DNA from: Nannocystis exedens
GTDB lineage: Bacteria > Myxococcota_A > Polyangia > Nannocystales > Nannocystaceae
DNA: 64,000 nucleotides
Assembly: GCF_002343915.1 (NCBI RefSeq)
Contig: NZ_NETK01000001.1
Span: 2,676,001-2,740,000, forward strand
Direction of reading: 5' to 3'
How positions within the stretch are numbered: position 1 is the stretch's first letter; each line of letters starts with the position of its first letter. Shown here piece by piece: positions 55,546 to 63,586 of this stretch. Below the pieces are notes generated by a model that was not told the DNA's origin, did no database searches, and saw only the letters and a list, made by a program, of their open reading frames with translations. Made by a program: the position numbers and the translations under genes.

Positions 55546-56496
55546 CTAATCGCCGGCGGGCACCTGCGTCATGTTCTCGAGCCGGGTGCGGGTCCAGGCG
55601 CTGCGGGGGGCGATGAACACCCCGTCTTTGAACACCAGCGGGCGCTTCTCGGCGGCGTCGATGCGCTCCTCGCAGGGCGTCGCGGTGTTCTTGGGGTCGC
55701 AGTCCTTGCTGCGGATCGTCTCGTCGACGATCGGCACGCCCTTCTCGAACTTGAGCATGCGGACCAGGTCGTAGCGGCGGATCCACCCGTCCTTGAGCGT
55801 CAGCTCGAAGTGGTCGGACAGGAGGAAGCGGGCCGGGCCGATGTCGACGCCGTCCTCGATCATCGGCGCGCTGACGAAGCGCTGCTCGACCAGCGGCAGC
55901 AGCTGGGCCTCGCGCGAGCACGGCTTGTTCGTGCCCTGCTCTTTGGGACAGGTCTCGCTCTCGACCACCAGCACCTTCGCGTCCTCGCCGAGCGGCTCCA
56001 GGCGCAGGCGGGCGCGCTGGGCGGGGGCCTGGACGCTGCCGATCCCGCGGACCTCGAGGCCGCGCTCGACCCACCGGACCAGCGCGACCGGGCCGAGCGC
56101 GTCGCCGTTGCCGAGGTCCTGGATCCGCGCCCACACCAGCAGCGCGCCGTCCTCGCCCTGCGTGAACGTGACGTCGGCGTCGGTGAGGCGGCGCTTGTCG
56201 AGCGGGCGCGCGGCGGCCCGCGGGTCGTCCTTGAGGTTCTCGGGCCAGGTCACCGCGATCGGCCGGCCGCTGCACTCGCGCGGCTCGTCGGGCGGCTCCA
56301 TCGCCATGCGGTTGAAGTTGCGGACCAGCACCGAGTACCACACGTCGACCGGCAGGGTCTGGGTGTCGGCCTCGCTGGCGCGCTCGGCCGCCACCATCGA
56401 CGGGCAGATCGGCAGGTCGCGCTCCTTCGGCTTGCAGGCGCCGGCGGCGAGGAGCAGCGCCGTCCCGGCGAACATCGTCATCATCGACCTACGCAT
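55546..56496 (-). CDS. Lipoprotein downstream of the T6SS FHA gene
   Basis: Protein of 316 residues from ATG 56496; the signal MMTMFAGTALLLAAGAC gives a lipidated Cys at about residue 21. The mature part has four or more Cys (CPSMVAAERASEADTQ, PCSREAQLLPLVEQRF, CDPKNTATPCEERIDA) and repeated beta-hairpin-like sequence (DVTFTQGEDGALLVWARIQD, WIRRYDLVRMLKFEKGVPIV). No family was recognised. The start overlaps the end of the FHA gene by eight bases (ATGCGTAG), so it is the last cistron of the tssE-tssF-tssG-fha unit and may be a periplasmic T6SS accessory protein. Confidence 0.8.
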   Translation of the reverse strand: MRRSMMTMFAGTALLLAAGACKPKERDLPICPSMVAAERASEADTQTLPVDVWYSVLVRNFNRMAMEPPDEPRECSGRPIAVTWPENLKDDPRAAARPLDKRRLTDADVTFTQGEDGALLVWARIQDLGNGDALGPVALVRWVERGLEVRGIGSVQAPAQRARLRLEPLGEDAKVLVVESETCPKEQGTNKPCSREAQLLPLVEQRFVSAPMIEDGVDIGPARFLLSDHFELTLKDGWIRRYDLVRMLKFEKGVPIVDETIRSKDCDPKNTATPCEERIDAAEKRPLVFKDGVFIAPRSAWTRTRLENMTQVPAGD

Positions 56497-57853
56497 CTTC
56501 GTCCTCCTCGGCGTCTTCGTTCGACTGCACGCGGATCCCCGCGCGCGCCAGCTCCTCGCGGATCGCTCGCCCGGCCGCGCTGCGGAACACCCGGCCGAGG
56601 CCCTCGTCGCCGTCGCCGAACACCGACTCGTAGCGCTCCTCGAAGCGGCGCCACAGCGCGCCCGCGCGGGTCGGCCAGGTCGCCGTCACCGAGCGCTCGA
56701 TCTCCCGCGGCGACAGCGTCTCGCCGACCTTTTGCCCGCCGCCGACCGCCCCGCGCAGCGCCCCGCGCAGGTGGGCCATCGCCGCCGCGAACACCTCCGC
56801 CAGCTGGTGCGCCCGCTCCTCGCGGGTGGCGCGCCAGTCGAGCAGGTAGCGCAGCAGGTCGGCCTCCGACTCGGCGATCAGCAGCGGGTTGTCCTCGCCC
56901 TCGATGCGCACCCCGAGCTCGCTGCCCTGGCGGTGCATCAGCTCCTGCAGCTCGACGGTGGCGACCGCGAAGGCCCGCAGCGCGGCGACGCAGCGCTCGA
57001 GGAAGCGGCGGGTCTCGTCGACGTTGCCGGGCGCGCGCAGACCCTCGAGCACCTGCTCGGCGGCCTGGGCGACCGCGCCGAGCTCGGCCTGCTGGTAGAA
57101 CTCGGCGCCGCCCTGGTCGAGCGCGGCCGGGCCGTCACCTGACCCGAAGGACAGGGGCGGGAACTCGCGCTGCAGGAGCAGCGCCTCGCCGCGGTCGCGC
57201 CCCGTCGACAGCTCGGCCATCGCCGCCGAGAACGCCGCGTCCCAGGCCGCGTGGCCCTCGCGGAGCTTCTCGTACATCGGCCGGAGGCGCAGGATCGCCT
57301 GGTGCAGCCGCGACAGGTTCATCTGCTGCGTGCCGCCCTCGACGAGCAGCGACGGCGGCTCGTCGCCGTCGCCGAGCTCGCCCTGCGCCGACCGGCGGTC
57401 GCGCATGTGCAGCTCGTCCGGCGGCGTCGGCCCGGGCGCGGACCCGCGGGGACGGGCGCCGCGCGGAGCTGGCTCTTCGAGCAGGTCGGGCGGGCCGTCC
57501 TGCTGTTGTTGCTGCTGGGCGCCCTCGACCTTGTGCTCGAACAGCAGCTCGACCGGGCCGATGCTGATCTTCACGCGGCCGCGGACCTCGACGCGGCCGC
57601 CGGAGGCGACGCGCTGGCCGTCGACGGTGAGGCCGTTGGCGCCGCCGAGGTCCTCGACGCGGGCCCCGCGGGCGTCGAACTTGGCGACCGCGTGCCACGA
57701 CGACACGAACTTGTACGGCAGGTGGAGCTCGTTGCCGGGGTCGCGGCCGATCCGCACCGGGGCGCGCTGGAACTCGTGGCGCTTCTGCCGGTGCTCCTCG
57801 GTGTCGATCACGGTGACGACCAGGCTGAACTTCGGGACCTGTCCTTTGATCAC
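56489..57853 (-). CDS. T6SS-associated FHA-domain protein (TagH/Fha-like)
   Basis: Protein of 454 residues. The FHA domain spans residues about 8-90 with PVRIGRDPGNELHLPYKFVS, SWHAVAKFDARGARVEDLGG and ANGLTVDGQRV. After a Gln/Pro linker the C-terminal about 260 residues resemble the helical part of type VI FHA proteins (LSRLHQAILRLRPMYEKLRE, VAQAAEQVLEGLRAPGNVDE, WRRFEERYESVFGDGDEGLG). In characterised systems the kinase PpkA phosphorylates such FHA proteins to switch secretion on. The start is GTG 57853, overlapping the tssG stop (GTGA). It is the second FHA protein of the locus; the other is at 51032. Confidence 0.88.
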   Translation of the reverse strand: MIKGQVPKFSLVVTVIDTEEHRQKRHEFQRAPVRIGRDPGNELHLPYKFVSSWHAVAKFDARGARVEDLGGANGLTVDGQRVASGGRVEVRGRVKISIGPVELLFEHKVEGAQQQQQQDGPPDLLEEPAPRGARPRGSAPGPTPPDELHMRDRRSAQGELGDGDEPPSLLVEGGTQQMNLSRLHQAILRLRPMYEKLREGHAAWDAAFSAAMAELSTGRDRGEALLLQREFPPLSFGSGDGPAALDQGGAEFYQQAELGAVAQAAEQVLEGLRAPGNVDETRRFLERCVAALRAFAVATVELQELMHRQGSELGVRIEGEDNPLLIAESEADLLRYLLDWRATREERAHQLAEVFAAAMAHLRGALRGAVGGGQKVGETLSPREIERSVTATWPTRAGALWRRFEERYESVFGDGDEGLGRVFRSAAGRAIREELARAGIRVQSNEDAEEDEDA

Positions 57854-58863
57854 GCCGCCCCCTCGCGCCGCTTGCCCATCGGCACCGCCATGCGGGTGGT
57901 GAGGCCGGCTTGCTTGCTGCGGGCCAGCCACAGATCGTCGGCCAGCCGGCGCTCGCCGAGGCGGGCCGGCGGGTACGTCATGTCCTGGATCTCGAGGATC
58001 ATGTCGAGGTGGAGCGGCTCGTCGAGGAAGGTATCGAGCACCTCCGCGGCGCGCTCGTAGGCGCGGCCGCCGGGCGTGAACTCCTTGTAGTTGTCGCCCG
58101 ACAGCGGGCCGACGACCACCCGCGCCGCGCCGGAGCGGTGCATCACGCTGGTGCCGAGCACCGCCGTCGCGCCGACGCCGGCCGTGGCCCCGCCGAGGCG
58201 CGACCACTCGGCCGGGTCGATCGGCATCCACTCGCCGGTGAACGGCTCGCAGCGGATCGTCGCCGTCCCGAGGCAGTCGTCGAGGGCGATCCGCAGCGCC
58301 GCCTCGAGCATCTGCGGCGAGCGCACGCCCGAGGCCAGCACCGGCGCCAGGCGCAGCACCTGGCCGACCGACAGCGCCCGCGCCCGCTCGCCGACCCCGA
58401 GCAGCGCCAGCACGCGCAGCGTCCACGGGTCCTTGCCGTCCTCGCGGAAGCCGCCCGGGTAGTCGAGCTGGCGCACCCCGCGGTACAGCAGGCTGAGCAG
58501 GCGGTGGTGGAACAGGCCGAGCACCCCGCGCACGACCTCGCCGTGGTCGTCGTCGCGATCTGCCTCTTCGGCCATGTGCAACGGCAGCGGCGTGGCCGCG
58601 CCGGTGAGGCCGAAGAAGTCGGCGACCAGGCGGGCGCGCAGGCCGTCGGGGCCGCGCTCGAGCTTCACCGACTCGACCTCCGCGCGCAAGAACCCGAGCC
58701 CCGGCGAGTGGCCGAGCAGCACCCGCTCGTCCTGGAAGCGCTCGCCGGCCCCGAGCTCGCCGCCGCCGGTGGCGGCGGTCAGCACGTCGACGGCGGTGAA
58801 GAAGTCGACCACGCCTGGCGCTTCGGCCAGGCGCTCGGCCCACGACTCCGCCGTCTCCTTCAC
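57850..58863 (-). CDS. tssG: T6SS baseplate protein TssG
   Basis: Baseplate wedge subunit of 337 residues. Markers: ERVLLGHSPGLGFLRAEVES, ARLVADFFGLTGAATPLPLH, DYPGGFREDGKDPWTLRVLA, TATIRCEPFTGEWMPIDPAE and VVVGPLSGDNYKEFTPGGRA. Start GTG 58863 overlaps the tssF stop (GTGA) and the end overlaps the FHA start in the same way, so translation is coupled across three genes. Length is normal for TssG. Confidence 0.92.
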   Translation of the reverse strand: MKETAESWAERLAEAPGVVDFFTAVDVLTAATGGGELGAGERFQDERVLLGHSPGLGFLRAEVESVKLERGPDGLRARLVADFFGLTGAATPLPLHMAEEADRDDDHGEVVRGVLGLFHHRLLSLLYRGVRQLDYPGGFREDGKDPWTLRVLALLGVGERARALSVGQVLRLAPVLASGVRSPQMLEAALRIALDDCLGTATIRCEPFTGEWMPIDPAEWSRLGGATAGVGATAVLGTSVMHRSGAARVVVGPLSGDNYKEFTPGGRAYERAAEVLDTFLDEPLHLDMILEIQDMTYPPARLGERRLADDLWLARSKQAGLTTRMAVPMGKRREGAA

Positions 58864-60590
58864 AGGCCGATCTGCACGGGCCACGCGAACTCCGCCTTGG
58901 AGGGGACCAGGGTGATGACGACCTCGCTGGCCGCGTTGAGGCTGACGAGCGAGCCGAACAGGGCGTTGAGCACCGCGCCGAACACGAACGCGTTGCCGGC
59001 CGAGGGGAAGCCGGTCTCGTCGAGCTCGATGCGGGTGCGGACCGCCCGGATCGGGATGCCGTAGACCAGCCGCGTCACCGTCTCGCGCTGCAGCCGGCGC
59101 ACCGACTCGATCTGGCGCTCGTTGCCGCGGCCGATCTGCACGTTGCCGAGGCCCTGGAGGTTGTAGAGGCCGAGCAACGCGCGCAGCGCCTCGACCTCCA
59201 CCAGGCCGCGCTGGCCGATCGCCAGGTGCGACAGCATGCGCCACAGCGCCTCGGAGCCGAGCGGCACGCGGATCGGCGCGGTCACCTGGGTGATGTTCTC
59301 GTAGCCGCGGAACATCGCGCCCGGGGTGGTCTCGGTGATCTGGCCCGGCTGCAGCTCGCGCGGCAGGCCGCGGTTGGTGCACACCAGCTCGATCGACACC
59401 GACTCCTCCTGCGTCGGCGCCGACCCGGCCGGCTCGTCGAGGGTGATGTACGTGTCGACCCCGTCGTCGATCGCCTCGACCCGGCGCAGCGAGTAGTGCG
59501 GCGTCGAGCGGGCCGCGCCGGCGTGGGTGAAGCGGTAGAACGGCAGGAACTGGCGCCGCGTGTTGGTCGCGCGGCCGACCCCGGTCACGCCGCGGACCTC
59601 GTAGACCTCCATGTGGCGCGGGTCGACGCCGTCGGCCCGCAGCAGGTGCTCGCGCTCGAGCGGCGAGTACTGCACCGGCTCGGCCGCGACCTCGAACAGG
59701 TTGACGGCCGGCGTGCAGTGGAGGCGGAACGTGTCCTTGCCGACCTGGGTCGGCAGCGGCGGCGGGCGCTCGAACTCGAGGCGCAGCGTCAGCTCGTTGG
59801 TGGTCAGCTTGACCTTCTCGAGCCCGAGCAGGTCGAAGAAGTGGTACTTCTCCGGCAGCGTGAAGTACTCGAGGATCGCGCGGTAGCCGGTCGGCGCGGT
59901 GTCGGGCCACGGGAACACCGCGGTGTCGCGCGACAGCCCGACCAGCTCGACCGCCTTGGCCCCGAGCTGGACCGTGCCCCCCTCGCCCTCGCCGGTCTTG
60001 GCGGTCGCGCCGGTGAAGTGACGCGACAGCCACATCATCAGCGTCGCCGGCAGCGACGGCTCGCGGTGGTGGAGGAAGAACCGCAGCCGCTCGCACTCGG
60101 CCAGCACGCCCTTGCCGGTCTCCGACAGCCGCAGCGTGATCTTGATCGCCGGGCGGGCCGCCACCGAGTCGTCGAGCGACGCGTCGACCACCTCGACCGG
60201 CGCGAGGTCGACGTCCCAGCACGTGCGGAACTTGCAGGCTGTCCCTTCGACCAGGCGTGACTGCAGCACCCGCCCCTTGGCCACCCGGTGGCGGTTCCGC
60301 AGCGCCCGCATGTTGGGCTGGAACTCGACGATCGTCGCCGCCGGCAGCGGCCGCAGGTAGTGCGGCAGCAGCAGCTCGGCGAGCCCGTGGACGATGCTCG
60401 GCGCCACCGCGTCCATGCGCGCGCGGATGCCGGCGGCCTGGAACGCGAACGCCTCGATCAGCCGCTCGACGTCGGGGTCGCTGCTGCGCTCCTTGAGCAG
60501 GCCGGCGGTGGCCGGGTTGGCCTCGGCGAACGCGCGCGCCATCTCGGTGATGAACGCGAGCTCGCTCTTGTAGTAGTGCGAAAAGCTCAT
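58860..60590 (-). CDS. tssF: T6SS baseplate protein TssF
   Basis: Baseplate wedge subunit of 576 residues forming TssF2-TssG heterotrimers. Family sequence: YYKSELAFITEMARAFAEAN at the N-terminus, LLKERSSDPDVERLIEAFAF, AELLLPHYLRPLPAATIVEF, LEFERPPPLPTQVGKDTFRL, VNLFEVAAEPVQYSPLEREH and the C-terminal VFGAVLNALFGSLVSLNAAS. Start ATG 60590, seven bases after the tssE stop at 60598. No anomaly seen. Confidence 0.95.
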   Translation of the reverse strand: MSFSHYYKSELAFITEMARAFAEANPATAGLLKERSSDPDVERLIEAFAFQAAGIRARMDAVAPSIVHGLAELLLPHYLRPLPAATIVEFQPNMRALRNRHRVAKGRVLQSRLVEGTACKFRTCWDVDLAPVEVVDASLDDSVAARPAIKITLRLSETGKGVLAECERLRFFLHHREPSLPATLMMWLSRHFTGATAKTGEGEGGTVQLGAKAVELVGLSRDTAVFPWPDTAPTGYRAILEYFTLPEKYHFFDLLGLEKVKLTTNELTLRLEFERPPPLPTQVGKDTFRLHCTPAVNLFEVAAEPVQYSPLEREHLLRADGVDPRHMEVYEVRGVTGVGRATNTRRQFLPFYRFTHAGAARSTPHYSLRRVEAIDDGVDTYITLDEPAGSAPTQEESVSIELVCTNRGLPRELQPGQITETTPGAMFRGYENITQVTAPIRVPLGSEALWRMLSHLAIGQRGLVEVEALRALLGLYNLQGLGNVQIGRGNERQIESVRRLQRETVTRLVYGIPIRAVRTRIELDETGFPSAGNAFVFGAVLNALFGSLVSLNAASEVVITLVPSKAEFAWPVQIGL

Positions 60591-60597
60591 CGCCGCC

Positions 60598-61017
60598 TCA
60601 CCGCCCCGAGACCTGGATCTTGCCGGTCGACGTCATCTCGGTGCGCACGCGGAACACCCCGCGCTGGGCCCCGCTGGCCAGCCGCGCCGACACCTCGAAC
60701 GCGATCATCAGCGTGTCGCCGCTCGGGACCGGGTGGACCGAGACGTTGCGCAGGCGCGGCTCGTACTTGAGGATCGTCGCGCGGATGCTCTGCTGCAGCA
60801 CCTGCGTCGCCTCGGGGAAGTTGTGGACGACGTCGGCGAAGTCGACGATGCCGAAGTCGGGCGCCGACAACGACTCGCCGCAGCGCGTGTTCAGCAGCTC
60901 CTGCAGGTGCGTCACGATCGACTCGAGCTCGCCGATCCGCTGCCCCCCCGTCGACAGCCGCGCCAGCAACCCGCGGCGCGGCGCTCTCGGGCCCGACCCC
61001 TGGCTCGTGGAATTCAT
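60598..61017 (-). CDS. tssE: T6SS baseplate protein TssE (gp25-like)
   Basis: gp25-like baseplate protein of 139 residues that starts sheath assembly. Markers: ELESIVTHLQELLNTRCGES, SAPDFGIVDFADVVHNFPEA, SIRATILKYEPRLRNVSVHP, and the C-terminal beta strands VFRVRTEMTSTGKIQVSGR. The gp25 EPR motif is present as YEPRL. ATG 61017 is the first gene of the minus-strand unit tssE-tssF-tssG-fha-lipoprotein; its promoter should lie in 61018-61373. Confidence 0.93.
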   Translation of the reverse strand: MNSTSQGSGPRAPRRGLLARLSTGGQRIGELESIVTHLQELLNTRCGESLSAPDFGIVDFADVVHNFPEATQVLQQSIRATILKYEPRLRNVSVHPVPSGDTLMIAFEVSARLASGAQRGVFRVRTEMTSTGKIQVSGR

Positions 61018-61373
61018 CGGCCTGCTCGATCCCCCCGTCGCGCGCGACGCCGCGCCTCACCGGCCCGGCGGACTGCGACGATAGCAGGCGGGCGGGGCCG
61101 CGGACCAGACGGCACCGGCCTCGCGGCCCCGCCCCCGCGCGCGCATGCGAGCGCGCGCGGCGGACGCCCGCCCCCGTCGCATGACTGATCGGACAGGTTT
61201 GAAAAGACATCCGCGGCCGCGGGCCGAGGCGACGCGGCGCCGTGACTCTGGGGGAACCCGCGGGAGCGGGCCCGCCCCGACCTGCGTCCGCGCCTGCTCG
61301 CGGCGACGACGCGGACGCGCGGGCGCGCCTCGGCGGGGCCCCTCGTGGATCTCCTCGCACGCGGCCTCGCGCG
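61018..61373. other. Gap of 356 bp upstream of tssE
   Basis: It should contain the promoter of the tssE unit. A GGACAG half-site (61191-61196) and AGACATCC (61205-61212) are present, echoing the dispersed palindrome. No gene, terminator or regulator site could be assigned. Confidence 0.4.
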
Positions 61374-62192
61374 TCACGGGGAGGCGAGGGCCGCGCTGGT
61401 GCGGGTCCACTGCTTCGCCGCCGCGATCTCGGCCGCCGTCCGCCGGTCGTGGGACGGCGTCGCGGTGGCCGACCAGCCGGCCGCGACCAGCAGCGCCACG
61501 ATCTCGGCCGCCTCCGCGTCGCTCGTGCCGCGCTGCACCGCCTCCCACACGGCCGTCTCGCCGTTCGGGCAGGCGTCGGGCGTGACCCCGTGGGCCAGCG
61601 CCGTGCGCACGAACGCCAGGCTGCGGCCGACCAGCGCGCAGCGGCGATGCGAGGGCGCGCGGGTCGAGTCGCGCATGTCGGCCCCCGCGGCGAGCAGCAG
61701 CGCCAGCGATTCGTGGTTGTCGTACTGGGCCGCGCGTCCGACCGCCTGGTCGAGCGCCGCCCGATCTGGCCCTTTGGCCAGCTCGGCGCGGACGTCGTCG
61801 AGGTCGCCGTCGGTCGCGTAGTAGGCCAGCATGCTGCCGTAGGTGTGCGTGAGCGCCAGGATCTGCAGCCCGCGGAACGCCGCCGCCAGCAGCAGCGCCG
61901 CGCCGGCGAGGATGCCCGCGCGCACCAGCGGCCGCCCCTTCGCCGCCGCGAATTTCCGCCGCACCAGCCCGCCGAACAGCGTCAGCCCGGCGATCAACAC
62001 CCCGACGGCCGCCAGCCCGACGACCCCGTCCCAGTCGCGCGGCAGCGCGGTGTCCGTGCCGTACACCTGCAGCTTCAGCTCGAGCGCGAACGCCACGTTG
62101 ATCGCGCTGAGCAGCGCCACCAGCAGGCAGCCGCCGCCGATCAGCAGCGCCAGCGTCGCGAGGATGCCCGTCTCCTGCCGGCCGTCCGCCAT
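61374..62192 (-). CDS. Membrane protein with C-terminal ankyrin repeats
   Basis: Protein of 272 residues. Three membrane helices (ATLALLIGGGCLLVALLSAI, VVGLAAVGVLIAGLTLFGGL, VRAGILAGAALLLAAAFRGL) fill residues 8-110. The C-terminal 150 residues contain ankyrin-like repeats (DLDDVRAELAKGPDRAALDQ, HESLALLLAAGADMRDSTRA, LAFVRTALAHGVTPDACPNG, EAAEIVALLVAAGWSATATP). It lies immediately upstream of the tssE operon on the same strand, 357 bp away. Such proteins near T6SS genes are sometimes immunity or accessory proteins, but no toxin partner is visible, so this stays unassigned. Confidence 0.75.
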   Translation of the reverse strand: MADGRQETGILATLALLIGGGCLLVALLSAINVAFALELKLQVYGTDTALPRDWDGVVGLAAVGVLIAGLTLFGGLVRRKFAAAKGRPLVRAGILAGAALLLAAAFRGLQILALTHTYGSMLAYYATDGDLDDVRAELAKGPDRAALDQAVGRAAQYDNHESLALLLAAGADMRDSTRAPSHRRCALVGRSLAFVRTALAHGVTPDACPNGETAVWEAVQRGTSDAEAAEIVALLVAAGWSATATPSHDRRTAAEIAAAKQWTRTSAALASP

Positions 62193-62247
62193 CGCCTCAG
62201 CATCGCCGATGTCGCCGCCGCCGGGAAGCCTCCGCGCATGCGCGAGA

Positions 62248-62278
62248 GGACATGTCTAAAAGAACACATTACATGTCC
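62248..62278. repeat. GGACATGT...ACATGTCC inverted repeat between two membrane-protein genes
   Basis: Perfect 8-bp arms (62248-62255 and 62271-62278) with a 15-base A-rich loop; a further GGACATCC follows at 62283. This is the clearest intergenic instance of the recurrent motif, and it lies 18 bp before the stop of the next minus-strand gene. Confidence 0.7.
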
Positions 62279-62296
62279 CTCCGGACATCCGTCGAA

Positions 62297-62692
62297 TCAC
62301 CGCCGCGGCCCCAGCGTCGGCGCCCCGTAATAGAACCACACCGCCAGCAGCGAGTCGGCGACGGCGCACTGGGCCGACGACGTCGGCACGAACGGCACGA
62401 TCGGCCGGCCCCACAGGTGATGCGCGACGTCCCAGCCGACGTGCATCAGCCAGGCCGCGGCGATCCAGCGGTACGACGCCAGCCCGCGGAAGGCGACGTA
62501 GGTGGCGGCCGCGGTGTACGCGAACTCCCACCCGCCGAGCCCGCCGCCGAGGTAGGCCGCGCCCGCGCCGGCGACGAAGATCGCCATGAACTGGCGGCGC
62601 GTCGGCTCGCGCAGGCGCGAGGCCAGCAGCACGAACGCGAAGGCGACCGCGACCGCGAGGGCCGCGTCCTGAACGGTACACTCGTGGGACAT
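62297..62692 (-). CDS. DUF6010-like small membrane protein
   Basis: Protein of 131 residues with four predicted membrane helices (ALAVAVAFAFVLLASRL, QFMAIFVAGAGAAYLGGGLG, FAYTAAATYVAFRGL, IAAAWLMHVGWDVAHHLWG). The segment HVGWDVAHHLWGRPIVPFVP followed by SSAQCAVADSLLAVWFYYGA matches the DUF6010 signature as I remember it. Function unknown. ATG 62692 is used; the upstream frame to 62765 is noise. Confidence 0.7.
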   Translation of the reverse strand: MSHECTVQDAALAVAVAFAFVLLASRLREPTRRQFMAIFVAGAGAAYLGGGLGGWEFAYTAAATYVAFRGLASYRWIAAAWLMHVGWDVAHHLWGRPIVPFVPTSSAQCAVADSLLAVWFYYGAPTLGPRR

Positions 62693-62810
62693 CGCCGCCA
62701 GCGTGCCCGCGGGGCCGGGCGCGGGCCAGCGGCGAAGACGCCAACTGTCGCCCGGATCCGGCCAACCTGCGCGGTTGACGGGCGGCGGCGAACCTCTACT
62801 CTCGTCGCTG

Positions 62811-63440
62811 GTGGATCCGGCCTCCGACCGCGAGCTCGTCGACGCCTGGCGCGAGGGCGACCGCGCGGCCGGCCACGCGCTGTTCGACCGCTACTACGAG
62901 CCCGTCGCCCGCTTCTTCTTCAACAAGGTCGACGGCGACGTCGCCCGCGACCTGATCCAGCGGACCTTCCTCGGCTGCATCGAGGGCCTGGCGGCCTTCC
63001 GCGGCGACGGCGAGTTCCGCAGCTGGCTGTTCGGCATCGCTTACCGCCAGCTGTGCCGCCATTACCGCGGCCGCGTCGGCGAGCGCGCGGTCGTCGACTT
63101 CGAGCAGCTCTCGGTCGCCGACTGGCAGCCGTCGCCGAGCCAGCACGCCGCCTCGGGGCAGGAGCTGCGGCTGCTCCTGGCCGCGCTGCAGCGCCTGCCG
63201 CTCGACTATCAGGTCGTGCTCGAGCTGCACTACTGGGAGAGCATGACGACCGACGAGATCGCCGCGGCGCTGGGGCTGCCGCCGGGCACGGCCCGCTCGC
63301 GGGTGCGACGCGGCCGGCAGCTGCTCGAGGAGAGCCTCGCCGCCGCCGCCCGGTCGCCCAACCTCGTCGAGAGCACGCTCGCCGGGCTCGAGCGGTGGAT
63401 CGCCGCCGTGCGCGCGCACGTGCGCGGGGCCGGGCGATGA
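62811..63440 (+). CDS. ECF-type RNA polymerase sigma factor
   Basis: Protein of 209 residues. Region 2 is visible as RELVDAWREGDRAAGHALFD, YYEPVARFFFNKVDGDVARD, LIQRTFLGCIEGLAAFRGDG, FRSWLFGIAYRQLCRHYR; region 4 as LLLAALQRLPLDYQVVLELH, YWESMTTDEIAAALGLPPGT, ARSRVRRGRQLLEESL. The start is probably GTG 62811, as the longer frame from 62703 is Arg/Gly-rich noise; no strong ribosome site was seen. It is followed closely by a Ser/Thr kinase gene on the same strand (start 63532). No anti-sigma gene is visible unless the small ORF at 63437 has a regulatory role. Confidence 0.88.
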   Translation: MDPASDRELVDAWREGDRAAGHALFDRYYEPVARFFFNKVDGDVARDLIQRTFLGCIEGLAAFRGDGEFRSWLFGIAYRQLCRHYRGRVGERAVVDFEQLSVADWQPSPSQHAASGQELRLLLAALQRLPLDYQVVLELHYWESMTTDEIAAALGLPPGTARSRVRRGRQLLEESLAAAARSPNLVESTLAGLERWIAAVRAHVRGAGR

Positions 63441-63586
63441 GCGCGGCCGCGCCCTGGCCGGCGGTGAAAAAAAATCGCCGCGACCTTAAGCAAGCCGGCC
63501 TGCTCGCGGAACCACCGCGCCGGAGACCGAGATGGCTTTGGCAGCGACTTCCCAGCAGCGACTTCACCTCGAGATGGCGGACGTGA
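63437..63586 (+). CDS. Possible small basic ORF overlapping the sigma factor stop
   Basis: ATG 63437 overlaps the sigma factor stop as ATGA and reads 49 codons (SAAAPWPAVKKNRRDLKQAG, LLAEPPRRRPRWLWQRLPSS). It overlaps the N-terminus of the kinase gene in another frame, so both cannot be fully conserved. An A8 run at about 63469-63476 lies inside it. It may be noise; support is only the coupling-type overlap and the basic, non-repetitive sequence. Confidence 0.25.
   Translation: MSAAAPWPAVKKNRRDLKQAGLLAEPPRRRPRWLWQRLPSSDFTSRWRT

Noticed and set aside
61374..62192. Ankyrin membrane protein as a T6SS immunity protein
   Set aside because: No effector or VgrG gene is next to it, so position alone is too weak.
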